Positions 36,102 through 45,538 are shown, numbered from the stretch's first letter. The stretch is 60,685 bases of DNA from CAZUVM01 sp964623885 (GCA_964623885.1 CAZUVM010000072.1:1-60685); one strand, 5' to 3'. Numbers and translations are program-made. The notes: a model not told the origin generated them from the sequence alone.

Positions 36102-36739
36102 GAATCTCTCCTGAAACTCTCAGCCAGCCTATCCAATTCATCCTCGATTTGCATGAGCGATCGCTGCACATCGATGCAACGCCAATTGGCGCGCATGAAC
36201 AGGTCCCTGGCGGTGGTGGTCTTGTCATCACCGCCGCGCCCCAGGATTTCCTGCATCCCGGTCAGGTCCTGGACAAATTGCATGAAATTGCCGCGCGCGT
36301 CCTGCATGCATCGGTTGATCGAATCGTACGACCGCTTTCGTTCGTCGTAACGTTGCTCGGCGCGTTGCCGCGCGGCCGGGTCCTTGATCGACGCGGTCTG
36401 CGCTTCCCATTCGGCAAAATACTTCGGTCCTTTTTCCTTCATTTCGTCCGCCCGTTTTCCAAACGCGCGGGCCAGCGTGCCCATGCGCCCAAGCTGGTTC
36501 GTGAATGCCTGGAACTGCGGCTGCGCTGCGCCGGGTTGACCCCGCGCTTCGTTGAGGTCGACCAGGGTAATGAAAACGTTGCTGCGGACGTTTACCACCT
36601 CCGCCCGCGCTGCTTCCATCCGGGCGGCGCCCGCCTCGCCGGCCGGCAGCACATCCGCTGCTTCCGCTCGGTTTTGCGGATTTCCAAGAGCCAATATCCC
36701 CAGGGTCAGTCCCGAAATAGTTACAATGCGCATGCTCAT
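36098..36739 (-). CDS. DUF2959-like periplasmic coiled-coil protein
   Basis: About 213 aa from ATG 36739 (36733 and 36757 also possible); the frame is open further upstream but those residues look non-coding. Sec signal MSMRIVTISGLTLGILALGNPQNRAEA. The body is helical and charged: ARMEAARAEVVNVRSNVFITLVDLNEARG, FGKRADEMKEKGPKYFAEWEAQTASI, RYDERKRSYDSINRCMQDARGNFMQFVQDLTGMQEILG and a final helix SLMQIEDELDRLAESF. The pattern and length match the DUF2959 family of unknown function. It converges on the lipoprotein at 36076 with shared hairpin sequence. Confidence 0.68.
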   Translation of the reverse strand: MSMRIVTISGLTLGILALGNPQNRAEAADVLPAGEAGAARMEAARAEVVNVRSNVFITLVDLNEARGQPGAAQPQFQAFTNQLGRMGTLARAFGKRADEMKEKGPKYFAEWEAQTASIKDPAARQRAEQRYDERKRSYDSINRCMQDARGNFMQFVQDLTGMQEILGRGGDDKTTTARDLFMRANWRCIDVQRSLMQIEDELDRLAESFRRDS

Positions 36740-37092
36740 TCGCAGAGCTAAGCACATGCCAGACTTCGGCTGACCTGCCGCCTGCCAGCGGGCTTCCGAT
36801 TCTGCAGTTCCGCGTCCATCTATTCGCGATCTTCCAATGAGCCAAAGAGACAACGGATTAGCCACCCAATGCGACTCACGACAAGCGGTCACCCTCGCGT
36901 TTCTGCCGGTTGAATTCCATTTGCCCAACCCCTCGGCACAAGACGGAATCTCGCCCGCAAGTCGACCTGCCGTCCCAGGAAGAACGCATCAAGTTGCAGT
37001 TTCACCCATGTTAATAAGTTTTGCTAAAAGCACTATTTTTCACTTGGACAGTCTATGTCCTAGTGCCCCTGCTATGATTTCGACCAAAAACT
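36740..37092. other. Divergent intergenic region with GGACA-N5-TGTCC palindrome
   Basis: 353 bp between divergent genes. GGACA (37046-37050) and TGTCC (37056-37060) form an inverted repeat 33 bp before the ATG at 37093, and TATGAT at 37072 resembles a -10 box; no matching -35 was found at normal spacing. No credible coding frame. Confidence 0.4.
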
Positions 37093-37279
37093 ATGAATGA
37101 AACACACGCAAATCCAAACGAGACCGCCCTCCCGCAATCCAATACTCCCTCACTCCACCAATCCATTAATCCAACACTCCACGAGTCCATGAATCCACCA
37201 ATCCCCCACCCCTGCCTCCGCTCGCCGCAACGGCAAGATCGCTCGTCTACCCGAGCGCCTCCGTGAACTCGTCAATCTC

Positions 37280-37726
37280 ATGCTCTCCGACGGCCGCACG
37301 TACGCCCAGATTTCTGCCAAGCTCGCCGATCACGGCCACAAATTGAATGCCGCCAATATCTCCCGCTGGCACTCAGGCGGTTACCAGGTCTGGATCAAGG
37401 AACACGCCATCCTCGATGACCTTCACACGCGTCTCGATTTTGCTTCCGAGGTCGTCAATAAAAGACGCGCCAACCTTGTCCAGGAAGCCGCCCTCCGCAT
37501 TGCTGTGCTCCGCATGTACAACCTCCTGCTCGACTTTGACCCGGCCGTCCTCCGCGACCGAGTTGCCGAAAACCCAGGTGCTTACGCCCGCATCCTGAAC
37601 GCCCTCTGCAAACTCACCAGCGGCGCTATCGCCTGTGAAAAAATCCGCCTCGATGACGAAAACAGCAAACGCAACCAACCTGACTCTCCCATTACCCTGG
37701 CTGCCCTTTCCAAGCTAGCCACTTGA
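37280..37726 (+). CDS. Mu gp27-like (DUF3486-type) protein with out-of-frame start region
   Basis: The conserved body (148 aa from ATG 37280) begins upstream of that ATG: reading in frame back to 37193 gives RNGKIARLPERLRELVNLM, the characteristic start of a family common in Verrucomicrobiota and similar to Mu gp27/DUF3486 helix-turn-helix proteins. That stretch has no ATG, GTG or TTG. In frame +1, ATG 37093 opens MNETHANPNETALPQ and continues until a TGA at 37264. A one-base change in the overlap 37193-37263, for instance in the C-run near 37203, would join them. DNA binding is suggested by the TYAQISAKL and NISRWHSGGY helices. No other phage gene is near. Could be decayed, a sequencing error or a frameshift gene. 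Confidence 0.6.
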   Translation: MLSDGRTYAQISAKLADHGHKLNAANISRWHSGGYQVWIKEHAILDDLHTRLDFASEVVNKRRANLVQEAALRIAVLRMYNLLLDFDPAVLRDRVAENPGAYARILNALCKLTSGAIACEKIRLDDENSKRNQPDSPITLAALSKLAT

Positions 37727-37896
37727 CTTCATTAACGCCCGTTTACGCTACTTTACGCCACTTTACCCTGAAAAAAATCTCACTGACCACTGATTACTGA
37801 TTACCCCTCACTCACTACTGATGCATGAAGCCACTAAAACGATGGTTGCACACGCGACCGGAAGGCCTACGATGCTCTCCTCGGTTTAGATGACAG

Positions 37897-37909
37897 CTAA
37901 CCGCGTTAG
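37897..37909. promoter_or_regulatory. Palindrome CTAACCGCGTTAG just before the GH2 start
   Basis: Perfect inverted repeat CTAAC-CGC-GTTAG ending 6 bp before the ATG at 37916. The position would let a bound repressor or an RNA hairpin block translation or transcription of the GH2 gene. No regulator gene is adjacent, so its role is speculative. Confidence 0.35.
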
Positions 37910-37915
37910 ATACTC

Positions 37916-40900
37916 ATGAAGGCTCGCCTCTACCTTAAACTCTCTCTTCTCGCCTGCATTTGTTTGGCCCGTGTCGCTTTCGGCCAGGACAACTCCATCC
38001 TGCCCGCAGGCGTTCGCGCGGTCTGGGATCTGGAACACGCCTGGCACGAGACCACCTCGACTCGCGAGCGCGTATGCCTCAACGGCCTTTGGCGCTGGCA
38101 ACCGGCCAAAGAGGCGACCGACTCCGTGCCGACGGAGAACTGGGGCTACTTCAAAGTGCCCGGCTGCTGGCCCGGGATTACCGATTACGAACAAAAAGAC
38201 TGCCAAACTCTCTACCCGCATCCGGCTTGGAAAAGCACCCGGCTGGGTGGCGTCACGACGGCGTGGTATCAGCGCGAGTTCACTGTTCCCGCAAGTTGGA
38301 CCGGCCGGCGAATCTATCTGTCGGTCGAATACCTGAACTCCTTTGCCACGGTGTTCGTTGATGGGCACAAAGCGGGTGAACTGCGGTTTCCCGGCTGCGA
38401 TGTCGACTTGAGCCAGGTCTGCCGTCCGGGCACCACGCATCTACTGAGCCTGGCAGTGGTGGCACTGCCGCTGAAAGGCGTGATGCTTTCCTACAGCGAT
38501 ACGTTTGGCGCAAAACAGGTCCAGGGAACGGTCGCGCGCCGCGGCTTGTGCGGCGATGTCTATCTGGTCAGCGCGCCGATTGGCCCGCGCATCTCGGGCA
38601 CTCAAGTCCGGACCTCGGTGCGCGAATGGAAAATCACGACAAGCGCGTCCCTGCAAGATCTCAAGCCCGACGCGCATTATGTGCTGCGCGCGCGCATCAC
38701 GGACCATGGCCGGGCGACGAAGGAATTCACCAGCCAACCTCTCACGGACGGCGACATCAAAGGCGGCCAGTACTCCTTTTCCACCGCCTGGAAGCCGCAG
38801 AAACTGTGGGACACGATCACTCCCGAAAACCAATATGAACTCAGCCTTTCGCTGATGGCCGGGAAAGACCAAGTCGTCGACACGGCGTTGCCGGAGCGAT
38901 TCGGGTTTCGCGAGTTCTGGATTCAGGGCCGTGACTTTTACCTGAACGGTACCCGAATTTTTCTTTGCGCCGTGCCGCTGGACAATGCGCAGCTCGGCGC
39001 GGCCTGGGCCACCTACGCCGGGACACGCGAAAGTTTGCAGCGGCTGAAATCCTTCGGGGTCAATTTCGTTTACACGCATAATTACGGTTGCGAGCCGGGA
39101 GCGAATTTAAGTTTCGCGGAAATGCTGCGCGCAGCCGATGACGAAGGTATCCTGGTTTCCTTTTCTCAGCCGCATTTCTCGCAATACGATTGGAAATCGG
39201 TTGATGCGGATCAAAACAACGGCTATGCGCGCCACGCGGAGTTTTTCGTGAAAGCGGCCGGGAACCATCCGTCGGTCGTTTGCTATTCGATGAGCCACAA
39301 CGCCACCGGCACCGAGGAGCAAATGAACCCGGACCAGATCGATGGCGTGCACGACGCGCGGAATCGCTGGTCCAGCAACAACGTGAAGCAGGCGCTGCGG
39401 GCTGAAGCGATTGTGGAGCGGCTTGACCCTGGTCGCTTCGTTTATCATCACTCGTCTGCCAATCTGGGCTCGATGTATACGGCGAACTTTTACGCCAACT
39501 TCGTGCCGGTCCAGGAAATGTCCGACTGGTTTGAACATTGGAGCACGGCCGGCGTGAAACCGCTTTTCCTCTGCGAATACGGCGCGCCGCTCTCGTGGGA
39601 CTGGATGATGTACCGCGGCTGGTATAAAGGCACGCGCACTTTCGGCAGCGCCAGGGTGCCGTGGGAACTCTGCATCGCCGAGTGGAACGCGCAGTTCTTC
39701 GGGAACCGCGCTTACCAGATTACCGGCATCGAAAAGGCCGCGCTCCGGTGGGAAGCGCAAAAATTCCGCGTCGGCGAGCTCTGGTATCGCTGGGATTACC
39801 CGCGTAGTGCGGTCGATTCACCAGACATCGAGCAGCGCAACCAGATTTTTGCGACCTACCTCGCCGACAATTTCCGCGCGTTTCGCACCTGGGGTGTTTC
39901 GGCTTACTGCCCGTGGGACCACGGCATTTACTGGAAATTGCGCGATGGCGCGAATCGCTCGCGCAAGGAGTTCAAAGCGGATTGGGAATCGCTGCAGCGC
40001 CCCGGCCTGAGCCCGGATTATGTCGAGGATCAAATGACCTGGATGAACTGTTCCTATGAGCGCGCCGACTGGATTCCGACCGTAGCCGCGCAGGCGCTCT
40101 ATCGCAACAATCTTCCGTTGCTCGCTTACATTGCCGGCAAACCGGCGGCGTTCACCAGCAAAGACCACAATTTTAGTCCGGACGAAACCGTCGCGAAGCA
40201 AATCATCATCATCAATAACTCGCGCCGGTCGATCACCGCGGATTGCGCGTGGTCTCTGTCCTTGCCGCGGCCCCTTTCCGGACACCAAAAAGTCAGCGTT
40301 GAAACTGGCCAACAATCGCGCGTGCCTATCTCCTTTTCACTGCCTGTTGAAATCAAACCGGGCAAATATCAACTCGCCGCTACGATAAGGTTTTCCAATG
40401 GCGAGACGCAGGCGGATACATTCGAGATTGATGTGCTCCCCAAGCCGGCAGCATTTCAACTCAAGCAGCGCATGGCGGTGTTCGATCCCAAAGGCGAAAC
40501 CGGCAAGCTGCTGCGGGGTCTGGGGATTGAAGTCACCCCGGTTGATGCCGCCGCCGATCTGGCGCCCTACGATCTACTGATCGTGGGCAAGGCAGCGCTC
40601 ACTCCGGATTCGCCCGCTCCGGATATCAGCCGCGTCCGGGATGGTTTGAAAGTGTTGATGTTCGAGCAAACGTCCGACACTCTCGAACAGCGCTTCGGCT
40701 TTCGCGTTGAAGAGTACGGCTTGCGCCAGGTCTTCGCGCGGGTACCCGATCATCAGGTTCTCACCGGGCTCAGCGAAGACCAACTGCATGATTGGTGCGG
40801 CGAGGCGACCTTGCTGCCGCCGCGGCTCAAGTACGAAATCGGCCAGCGTTACGCCCCCGAGGTGAAATGGTGCGGCATACCGGTGACGCGCCTGTGGCGC

Positions 40901-41809
40901 GCCGGCAACCGAGGAAACGTCGCCTCGGTGCTCATCGAGAAGCCAGCCCGCGGCGATTTCCTGCCGATCCTGGACGGCGGGTTCGGTCTGCAGTTCAGCC
41001 CGTTGCTCGAATACCGCGAAGGCAAGGGCATGGTGCTTTTCTGTCAAATGGATGTTACCGGCCGCACCGAACCTGATCCCGCCGCGGATGAGTTAGTTCG
41101 GAACATTTTGCAGTATGCGAACCACTGGAAATCGACGCCGCGACGTCAGGCCGTCTATGCGGGAGCCCCGCCCGGCCAGCGGCATCTCGAAGATATCGGT
41201 GTTTCGCCGCGACCCTATCAGGCGGACGCTTTATCGACGAACGATGTGTTGGTCATAGGTCCAGGCGGCGGCAAACAATTAGCCCCCGACTCCGCCGCAG
41301 TTGCGCAGTTTGCGAAATTGGGTGGAGGCATCCTGGCGCTCGGACTCGATGCTGAAGACGCGAACGCGTTTCTGCCTTGCAAGGTCGAGATGCAAAAAGG
41401 TGAACACATCGCTTCGTATTTTCCGCCCTTCGATACGAGCTCGCCATTCGAAGGAATCAGCTCCGCAGATGTGCATAATCGCGATCCGCGTAGCATTCCT
41501 TTGGTTTCTTCCGGCGTTGCCTTCATCGGTGATGGCGTCCTCGCTCAGGCCACCAATGCCAATATCGTTTTCTGCCAATTGACGCCCTGGTCCTTTGCTT
41601 CCACGAACCAAATGAACTTACGACGGACTTATCGTCATGTTTCGTTCCTGACCACGCGCTTGCTGTCTAATCTTGGCGTTGCTGGTTCGGCGCCGGTTCT
41701 TGGGCGCTTCCACCAACCGACTCAGGCCAACGATTCCCGATGGCTCGCCGGTCTATACCTCGACATGCCCCAGGAATGGGACGACCCCTACCGATTCTTC
41801 TGTTGGTGA
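37916..41809 (+). CDS. GH2-family glycoside hydrolase-like protein with altered acid/base motif
   Basis: Secreted multidomain protein (1297 aa). Sec signal (MKARLYLKLSLLACICLARVAFG); N-terminal GH2 jelly-roll (about 40-215: LNGLWRWQP, TAWYQREFTVPASWTGRRIYL, VEYLNSFATVFVDG); immunoglobulin-like domain; barrel (about 330-680) with the putative nucleophile Glu554 in PLFLCEYGAP. At the acid/base position, where GH2 enzymes have a Gly-Asn-Glu triad after HPSxxxWS, this protein reads HPSVVCYSMSHN (His461-Asn462), so the usual Glu is absent. The C-terminal third has Ig-like and GATase-like domains (VFDPKGETGKLLRGLGIEVTPVD). It is followed 20 bp later by a Gfo/Idh/MocA gene. Substrate unknown. Confidence 0.85.
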   Translation: MKARLYLKLSLLACICLARVAFGQDNSILPAGVRAVWDLEHAWHETTSTRERVCLNGLWRWQPAKEATDSVPTENWGYFKVPGCWPGITDYEQKDCQTLYPHPAWKSTRLGGVTTAWYQREFTVPASWTGRRIYLSVEYLNSFATVFVDGHKAGELRFPGCDVDLSQVCRPGTTHLLSLAVVALPLKGVMLSYSDTFGAKQVQGTVARRGLCGDVYLVSAPIGPRISGTQVRTSVREWKITTSASLQDLKPDAHYVLRARITDHGRATKEFTSQPLTDGDIKGGQYSFSTAWKPQKLWDTITPENQYELSLSLMAGKDQVVDTALPERFGFREFWIQGRDFYLNGTRIFLCAVPLDNAQLGAAWATYAGTRESLQRLKSFGVNFVYTHNYGCEPGANLSFAEMLRAADDEGILVSFSQPHFSQYDWKSVDADQNNGYARHAEFFVKAAGNHPSVVCYSMSHNATGTEEQMNPDQIDGVHDARNRWSSNNVKQALRAEAIVERLDPGRFVYHHSSANLGSMYTANFYANFVPVQEMSDWFEHWSTAGVKPLFLCEYGAPLSWDWMMYRGWYKGTRTFGSARVPWELCIAEWNAQFFGNRAYQITGIEKAALRWEAQKFRVGELWYRWDYPRSAVDSPDIEQRNQIFATYLADNFRAFRTWGVSAYCPWDHGIYWKLRDGANRSRKEFKADWESLQRPGLSPDYVEDQMTWMNCSYERADWIPTVAAQALYRNNLPLLAYIAGKPAAFTSKDHNFSPDETVAKQIIIINNSRRSITADCAWSLSLPRPLSGHQKVSVETGQQSRVPISFSLPVEIKPGKYQLAATIRFSNGETQADTFEIDVLPKPAAFQLKQRMAVFDPKGETGKLLRGLGIEVTPVDAAADLAPYDLLIVGKAALTPDSPAPDISRVRDGLKVLMFEQTSDTLEQRFGFRVEEYGLRQVFARVPDHQVLTGLSEDQLHDWCGEATLLPPRLKYEIGQRYAPEVKWCGIPVTRLWRAGNRGNVASVLIEKPARGDFLPILDGGFGLQFSPLLEYREGKGMVLFCQMDVTGRTEPDPAADELVRNILQYANHWKSTPRRQAVYAGAPPGQRHLEDIGVSPRPYQADALSTNDVLVIGPGGGKQLAPDSAAVAQFAKLGGGILALGLDAEDANAFLPCKVEMQKGEHIASYFPPFDTSSPFEGISSADVHNRDPRSIPLVSSGVAFIGDGVLAQATNANIVFCQLTPWSFASTNQMNLRRTYRHVSFLTTRLLSNLGVAGSAPVLGRFHQPTQANDSRWLAGLYLDMPQEWDDPYRFFCW

Positions 41810-41829
41810 AATTCCGCAATCCAAATTCC

Positions 41830-43143
41830 ATGTACATAACTCCTCTGACCCGTCGCGATTTTCTGCGCCAGTCTTGCGTCACTGCTGGTGTCGCTTTGAC
41901 CGCTCCCGCCCTCCTTGCTCAGGCCGCCAGCCCAAACGACCTCATTCGTGTTGCTTGTGTCGGCATCCGCGGTCGCGGCGCCGATCACATTTCCTCGTAC
42001 CAGGCCTTGCCCAAAGTTGAAGTAGCCGCCCTGTGCGATATCGACGCCAAAGTATTGACCGCCGGCGTAGCGTCACTCGAAAACAAGACCGGCCGCAAAG
42101 TGAAACAGTGCTCCGACTATCGTCGATTGATGGAAGACAAAGACATCGACGTGGTGAGCATCGCGACGTGCAATCACACGCATTCGCTCATCGGCATTGC
42201 CGCGATGGAAGCAGGCAAAGATGTGTATATCGAGAAACCCTGCTCGCATAACGTTTGGGAAGGACGCCAACTCCTCAACGCCGCGCGTAAATATCGGCGG
42301 ATGTGTCAGCACGGGACTCAGGGCCGCAGTTCGCCGGCGATCCAGGAGGCGATGCAGAAGCTCCGCGAAGGAGTCATTGGCGATGTCTATATGGCGCGCG
42401 CGCTCTGTTTCAAGTGGCGCCCCACGATTGGGCATAAAGAGGACGCTCCTGTTCCGCCCGGCGTAGATTACAATCTTTGGCTCGGCCCGGCCCCGGAGCG
42501 GCCCTTCAATCCCAATCGTTTTCACTACAATTGGCATTGGTTCTGGGACTATGGCAACGGCGACATCGGCAACCAGGGCGTGCATGAAATGGATCTCGCC
42601 CGTTGGGGACTCGACGTAGGATTGCCAACGAAAGTTTCTTCCGCCGGTGGGCATTTCCTGTTTAACGACGACCAGCAAACTCCCAATAACCTGCTCACGG
42701 TATTTGAGTATCCGCACCAGAAAAAGCAGCTCGTGTTCGAAGTCCGCAATTGGATGACCAACCACGAGGGCTTCGAACAGGGCGCGGCCAATGAAGTCGG
42801 CGTGACTTTTTTTGGTTCAAAGGGCTACATGCAGGTAAAGTATTTCGAATACCAGACCTTTTTGGGAAAAGACCGGGAGCCAGGTCCGCACGGCAAGAGC
42901 GGCCACAACGCCTTCGAACGATTCATCGCCGGCGTGCGCAGTCGCAGGCCGGGAGACCTCGGGGTAGAAATCTGGGATGGCCATCTCTCGTCAGCCATGT
43001 GTCACCTGGCCAATATCTCTTATCGTTTGGGCCGCAGTTTGACCTTTGATCCCGAACGCGAGAACTTCATCAACGACACCGACGCCAATGCGATGCTCAC
43101 TCGCGAGTACCGTGCTCCTTTTGTCGTGCCGAAGATCACTTAG
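41830..43143 (+). CDS. Tat-exported Gfo/Idh/MocA family oxidoreductase
   Basis: 437 aa from ATG 41830; an in-frame ATG at 41740 lies inside the GH2 gene and is rejected because the Tat signal (LTRRDFLRQSCVTAGVALTAPALLAQA) starts here. The Rossmann strand is IRVACVGIRGRGADH; the catalytic Lys lies in YIEKPCSHNVWEGR, the EKP motif of the family. Such exported members in Planctomycetes and Verrucomicrobia are thought to oxidise sugars or sugar derivatives in the periplasm with tightly bound NAD(P). It lies between a GH2-like and a GH97 gene, consistent with glycan processing. Confidence 0.92.
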   Translation: MYITPLTRRDFLRQSCVTAGVALTAPALLAQAASPNDLIRVACVGIRGRGADHISSYQALPKVEVAALCDIDAKVLTAGVASLENKTGRKVKQCSDYRRLMEDKDIDVVSIATCNHTHSLIGIAAMEAGKDVYIEKPCSHNVWEGRQLLNAARKYRRMCQHGTQGRSSPAIQEAMQKLREGVIGDVYMARALCFKWRPTIGHKEDAPVPPGVDYNLWLGPAPERPFNPNRFHYNWHWFWDYGNGDIGNQGVHEMDLARWGLDVGLPTKVSSAGGHFLFNDDQQTPNNLLTVFEYPHQKKQLVFEVRNWMTNHEGFEQGAANEVGVTFFGSKGYMQVKYFEYQTFLGKDREPGPHGKSGHNAFERFIAGVRSRRPGDLGVEIWDGHLSSAMCHLANISYRLGRSLTFDPERENFINDTDANAMLTREYRAPFVVPKIT

Positions 43144-43226
43144 GTTTGATCGGGCCGCAACGCGGATAGACACAGCGCAGCAGAGCCGCAACTCAGTAAA
43201 TGAAGCCATTAAACCGCAGAGACGCG

Positions 43227-43294
43227 CGGAGCGCGGACAGTCGTGTCCGCAGCAAGCTTCGAACGTCGCTGCGGGCAAGACTGCCCGCGCTCCG
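43227..43294. repeat. Palindromic intergenic repeat (68 bp)
   Basis: Left arm 43227-43253 and right arm 43268-43294 are inverted copies matching at 24 of 27 positions (starts CGGAGCGCGG, ends CCGCGCTCCG). Each arm contains its own small hairpin. The layout, long inverted repeat with a short hairpin in each arm, is shared with 46702-46782. It lies between the Gfo/Idh/MocA and GH97 genes. Confidence 0.65.
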
Positions 43295-43411
43295 ATTTCG
43301 GTTGCGGCTTTACCGCGCTGCGTTAATCGCGCCTCTGCGGTTCATTGGCAAGCCCGGGAATTTTGTGCAGACTACGAAGATTCTGAGAGATAGCCTTACA
43401 CAGAGAAACAG

Positions 43412-45538
43412 ATGAAATTGCCTCGATCAGGATTTCTAACATGGGTATCACCGTCTCTGAATCATGAATCCGCACCCAACCATCGGGTTTTGGCCAGCGT
43501 TGAATCAAATCCGTGTCCATCTGTGTCCATCCGTGGTTTTCAACTGCGTGGATGCAGCTCGGGAGAGGGACGCAGTCAGGGGAATTCCTGCTTCCGTCTG
43601 CTCCTCTTTCTGCTTTTTGTAGTCCTCACCGGCTGCGCGCGACACCACGCCCACCCCCCGGCTGGCGAGGTCATACACCTTCACTCGCCCGACGGCAAAC
43701 TGGCGGTCGAGATCAGCACCCGCGGGCCGTTGACCTATTCCCTGAATGTGGATGGCAAGCGCATACTGTTACCTTCGCACCTCGGCCTGCAACTTCAGGG
43801 CGGCAATTCGCTTAGGACGAATGTTATCATTAGCAAACTCCTTCCAACGCACATCGAGCGCGTCTGGGAAAATCATTTTGGCAAACGCCGCGAAGTCTGG
43901 GACCAATATACGGAAGTCCACCTGTTTCTCCGGGAACAGTCGCAGCTCGGCGGCGATTTCGAGCTGATCTTTCGCGCTTACAACGACGGCGTCGCTTTTC
44001 GTTACGAACTTTCCAATCCTGGTCCTTTCGTCCTCGATCGCGAGGAAACGGAATTCGCGTTTGCCGGTGATTATCCCTGTTTTGCCGGGCAGCAGGAGAA
44101 AGGATTCCACGGCGCCCAGGAATGGGAATTCAAACCAGGACATCTCAGCGAAATAAAACCACACTCGATTGTCGGGCTGCCGCTGCTGGTGCAGACGCCC
44201 GCCGCGTGGGTGGCGATAACCGAATCGGACCTGCGCGATTGGGCTGGGCTATGGCTCTGCGGGGCGTCGGCGCCTGAAAAGCACGGTGTCAGCTTGCAGG
44301 CGAAACTCGCGCCGCGCCTCGACGGAAAAGGCCTCGTAAAAGCGGTGGGCCCGCATGCCTCGCCATGGCGCGTGCTGATGGTCGGCCGCCAACCCGGCCG
44401 GCTCATCGAAAGTGATCTGGTGCTGAACCTGGCAACGCCGTGTGAACTGGCCGACACGTCGTGGGTCAAGCCTGGCCTCATGGCCTGGGATCACTGGTGG
44501 TCCGGCGATGTCCAGATGGATACACCGACGATCAAGCAATACATCCAGTTGGCTGCCGATATGGGCTGGCCTTATCAGCTCATCGATTGGCAATGGTACG
44601 GCGCGTTCAATCAGACCAACTCCGACATCACTCACGTCAACTCTGCGGTGGACATGGATGAAGTTCGGCGGTTCGCCAAGGAGAAGGGCGTTCGGCTCTG
44701 GCTTTGGCTGTATTGGACGGATGCGGATCGTGGTGACGCCTACAAAAAGGCCTTCGCGCTTTACGAACAGTGGGGCATTGCCGGCGTCAAAATCGATTTC
44801 ATGGACCGTGACGACCAGGACATGGTGAATTGGTATGAAAAAATGACCCGCGCCGCCGCCGAGCACCACTTGATGATCAATTTCCACGGCGCGTTTAAAC
44901 CGACCGGCTTAAACCGGACTTTGCCGAACCAAATCACCCGTGAAGGCGTGCTCGGCAACGAATACAATCGTTGGAGCACCCGAGTCACCCCGGAACATAA
45001 ATTGACCCTGCCGTTTACCCGGTTCCTTGCCGGCCCGGCTGATTTTACTCCCGGCGGATTCCTCAACCGCCAACCGTCTCAGTTCAAACCCGATTCCAAA
45101 GCCGCCGAAGTCCAGGGCACGCGCGCCGCCGAGTTGGCACTGTTTGTCGCCTATGACAGCCCGCTCGGGTGTGTCTGCGACCTTCCCAGCCATTACTACA
45201 ACCAACCCGGCGCGGATTTCCTCAAGCTGGCGCCCACGGTGTGGGACGATACACGCGTGCTGGACGGTGTTGTAGCACAGCACCTGGTGATAGCGCGTCA
45301 CTCTGGCAGCCGATGGTTTCTCGCAGCGCTGACCGATCGCCAACCAAGAAAGTTGTCGGTGAAGCTGGATTTTCTGGAAAAGGGCCGTTGGAAACTCCGC
45401 TTGTGGAAAGACGCCACCGATGCAAATGTCCACGCCGAACACCTGGATGTTGAAGAACGCGTTGTCACTCCATCCGAAACTCTGAATCTAAACCTCGCGC
45501 CGGCTGGCGGCGCGGTCGCCATGTTTCAGCCGGATTAA
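43412..45538 (+). CDS. GH97 family glycoside hydrolase (lipoprotein)
   Basis: GH97 enzyme (up to 708 aa). A lipoprotein signal (FRLLLFLLFVVLTGC) starts about 60 codons in; the preceding residues derive from a 'ccgtgtccatc' simple repeat, so a start near GTG 43523 is more likely than ATG 43412. The family N-domain (HLHSPDGKLAVEIST) and barrel are clear (MAWDHWWSGDVQMDTPTIKQYIQLAADMGWPYQLIDWQWYG). Asp462 in GVKIDFMDRDD sits where retaining GH97 enzymes have their nucleophile; inverting SusB-type enzymes lack it, so an alpha-galactosidase-like retaining activity is inferred. TREGVLGNEYNRW is also conserved. Probably surface-anchored. Confidence 0.87.
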   Translation: MKLPRSGFLTWVSPSLNHESAPNHRVLASVESNPCPSVSIRGFQLRGCSSGEGRSQGNSCFRLLLFLLFVVLTGCARHHAHPPAGEVIHLHSPDGKLAVEISTRGPLTYSLNVDGKRILLPSHLGLQLQGGNSLRTNVIISKLLPTHIERVWENHFGKRREVWDQYTEVHLFLREQSQLGGDFELIFRAYNDGVAFRYELSNPGPFVLDREETEFAFAGDYPCFAGQQEKGFHGAQEWEFKPGHLSEIKPHSIVGLPLLVQTPAAWVAITESDLRDWAGLWLCGASAPEKHGVSLQAKLAPRLDGKGLVKAVGPHASPWRVLMVGRQPGRLIESDLVLNLATPCELADTSWVKPGLMAWDHWWSGDVQMDTPTIKQYIQLAADMGWPYQLIDWQWYGAFNQTNSDITHVNSAVDMDEVRRFAKEKGVRLWLWLYWTDADRGDAYKKAFALYEQWGIAGVKIDFMDRDDQDMVNWYEKMTRAAAEHHLMINFHGAFKPTGLNRTLPNQITREGVLGNEYNRWSTRVTPEHKLTLPFTRFLAGPADFTPGGFLNRQPSQFKPDSKAAEVQGTRAAELALFVAYDSPLGCVCDLPSHYYNQPGADFLKLAPTVWDDTRVLDGVVAQHLVIARHSGSRWFLAALTDRQPRKLSVKLDFLEKGRWKLRLWKDATDANVHAEHLDVEERVVTPSETLNLNLAPAGGAVAMFQPD

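Noticed and set aside
36837..37100. 87-codon frame in the intergenic region before the gp27-like gene
   Set aside because: No motif or signal, and composition resembles non-coding DNA; it also overlaps the candidate promoter.
37781..37815. gattactgattac short repeats after the gp27-like gene
   Set aside because: Simple-sequence intergenic DNA with no clear structure or position suggesting function.
43500..43540. ccgtgtccatc repeats within the GH97 open frame as coding
   Set aside because: They read as a dispersed intergenic simple repeat; the lipoprotein signal begins downstream, so they are probably upstream of the true start.
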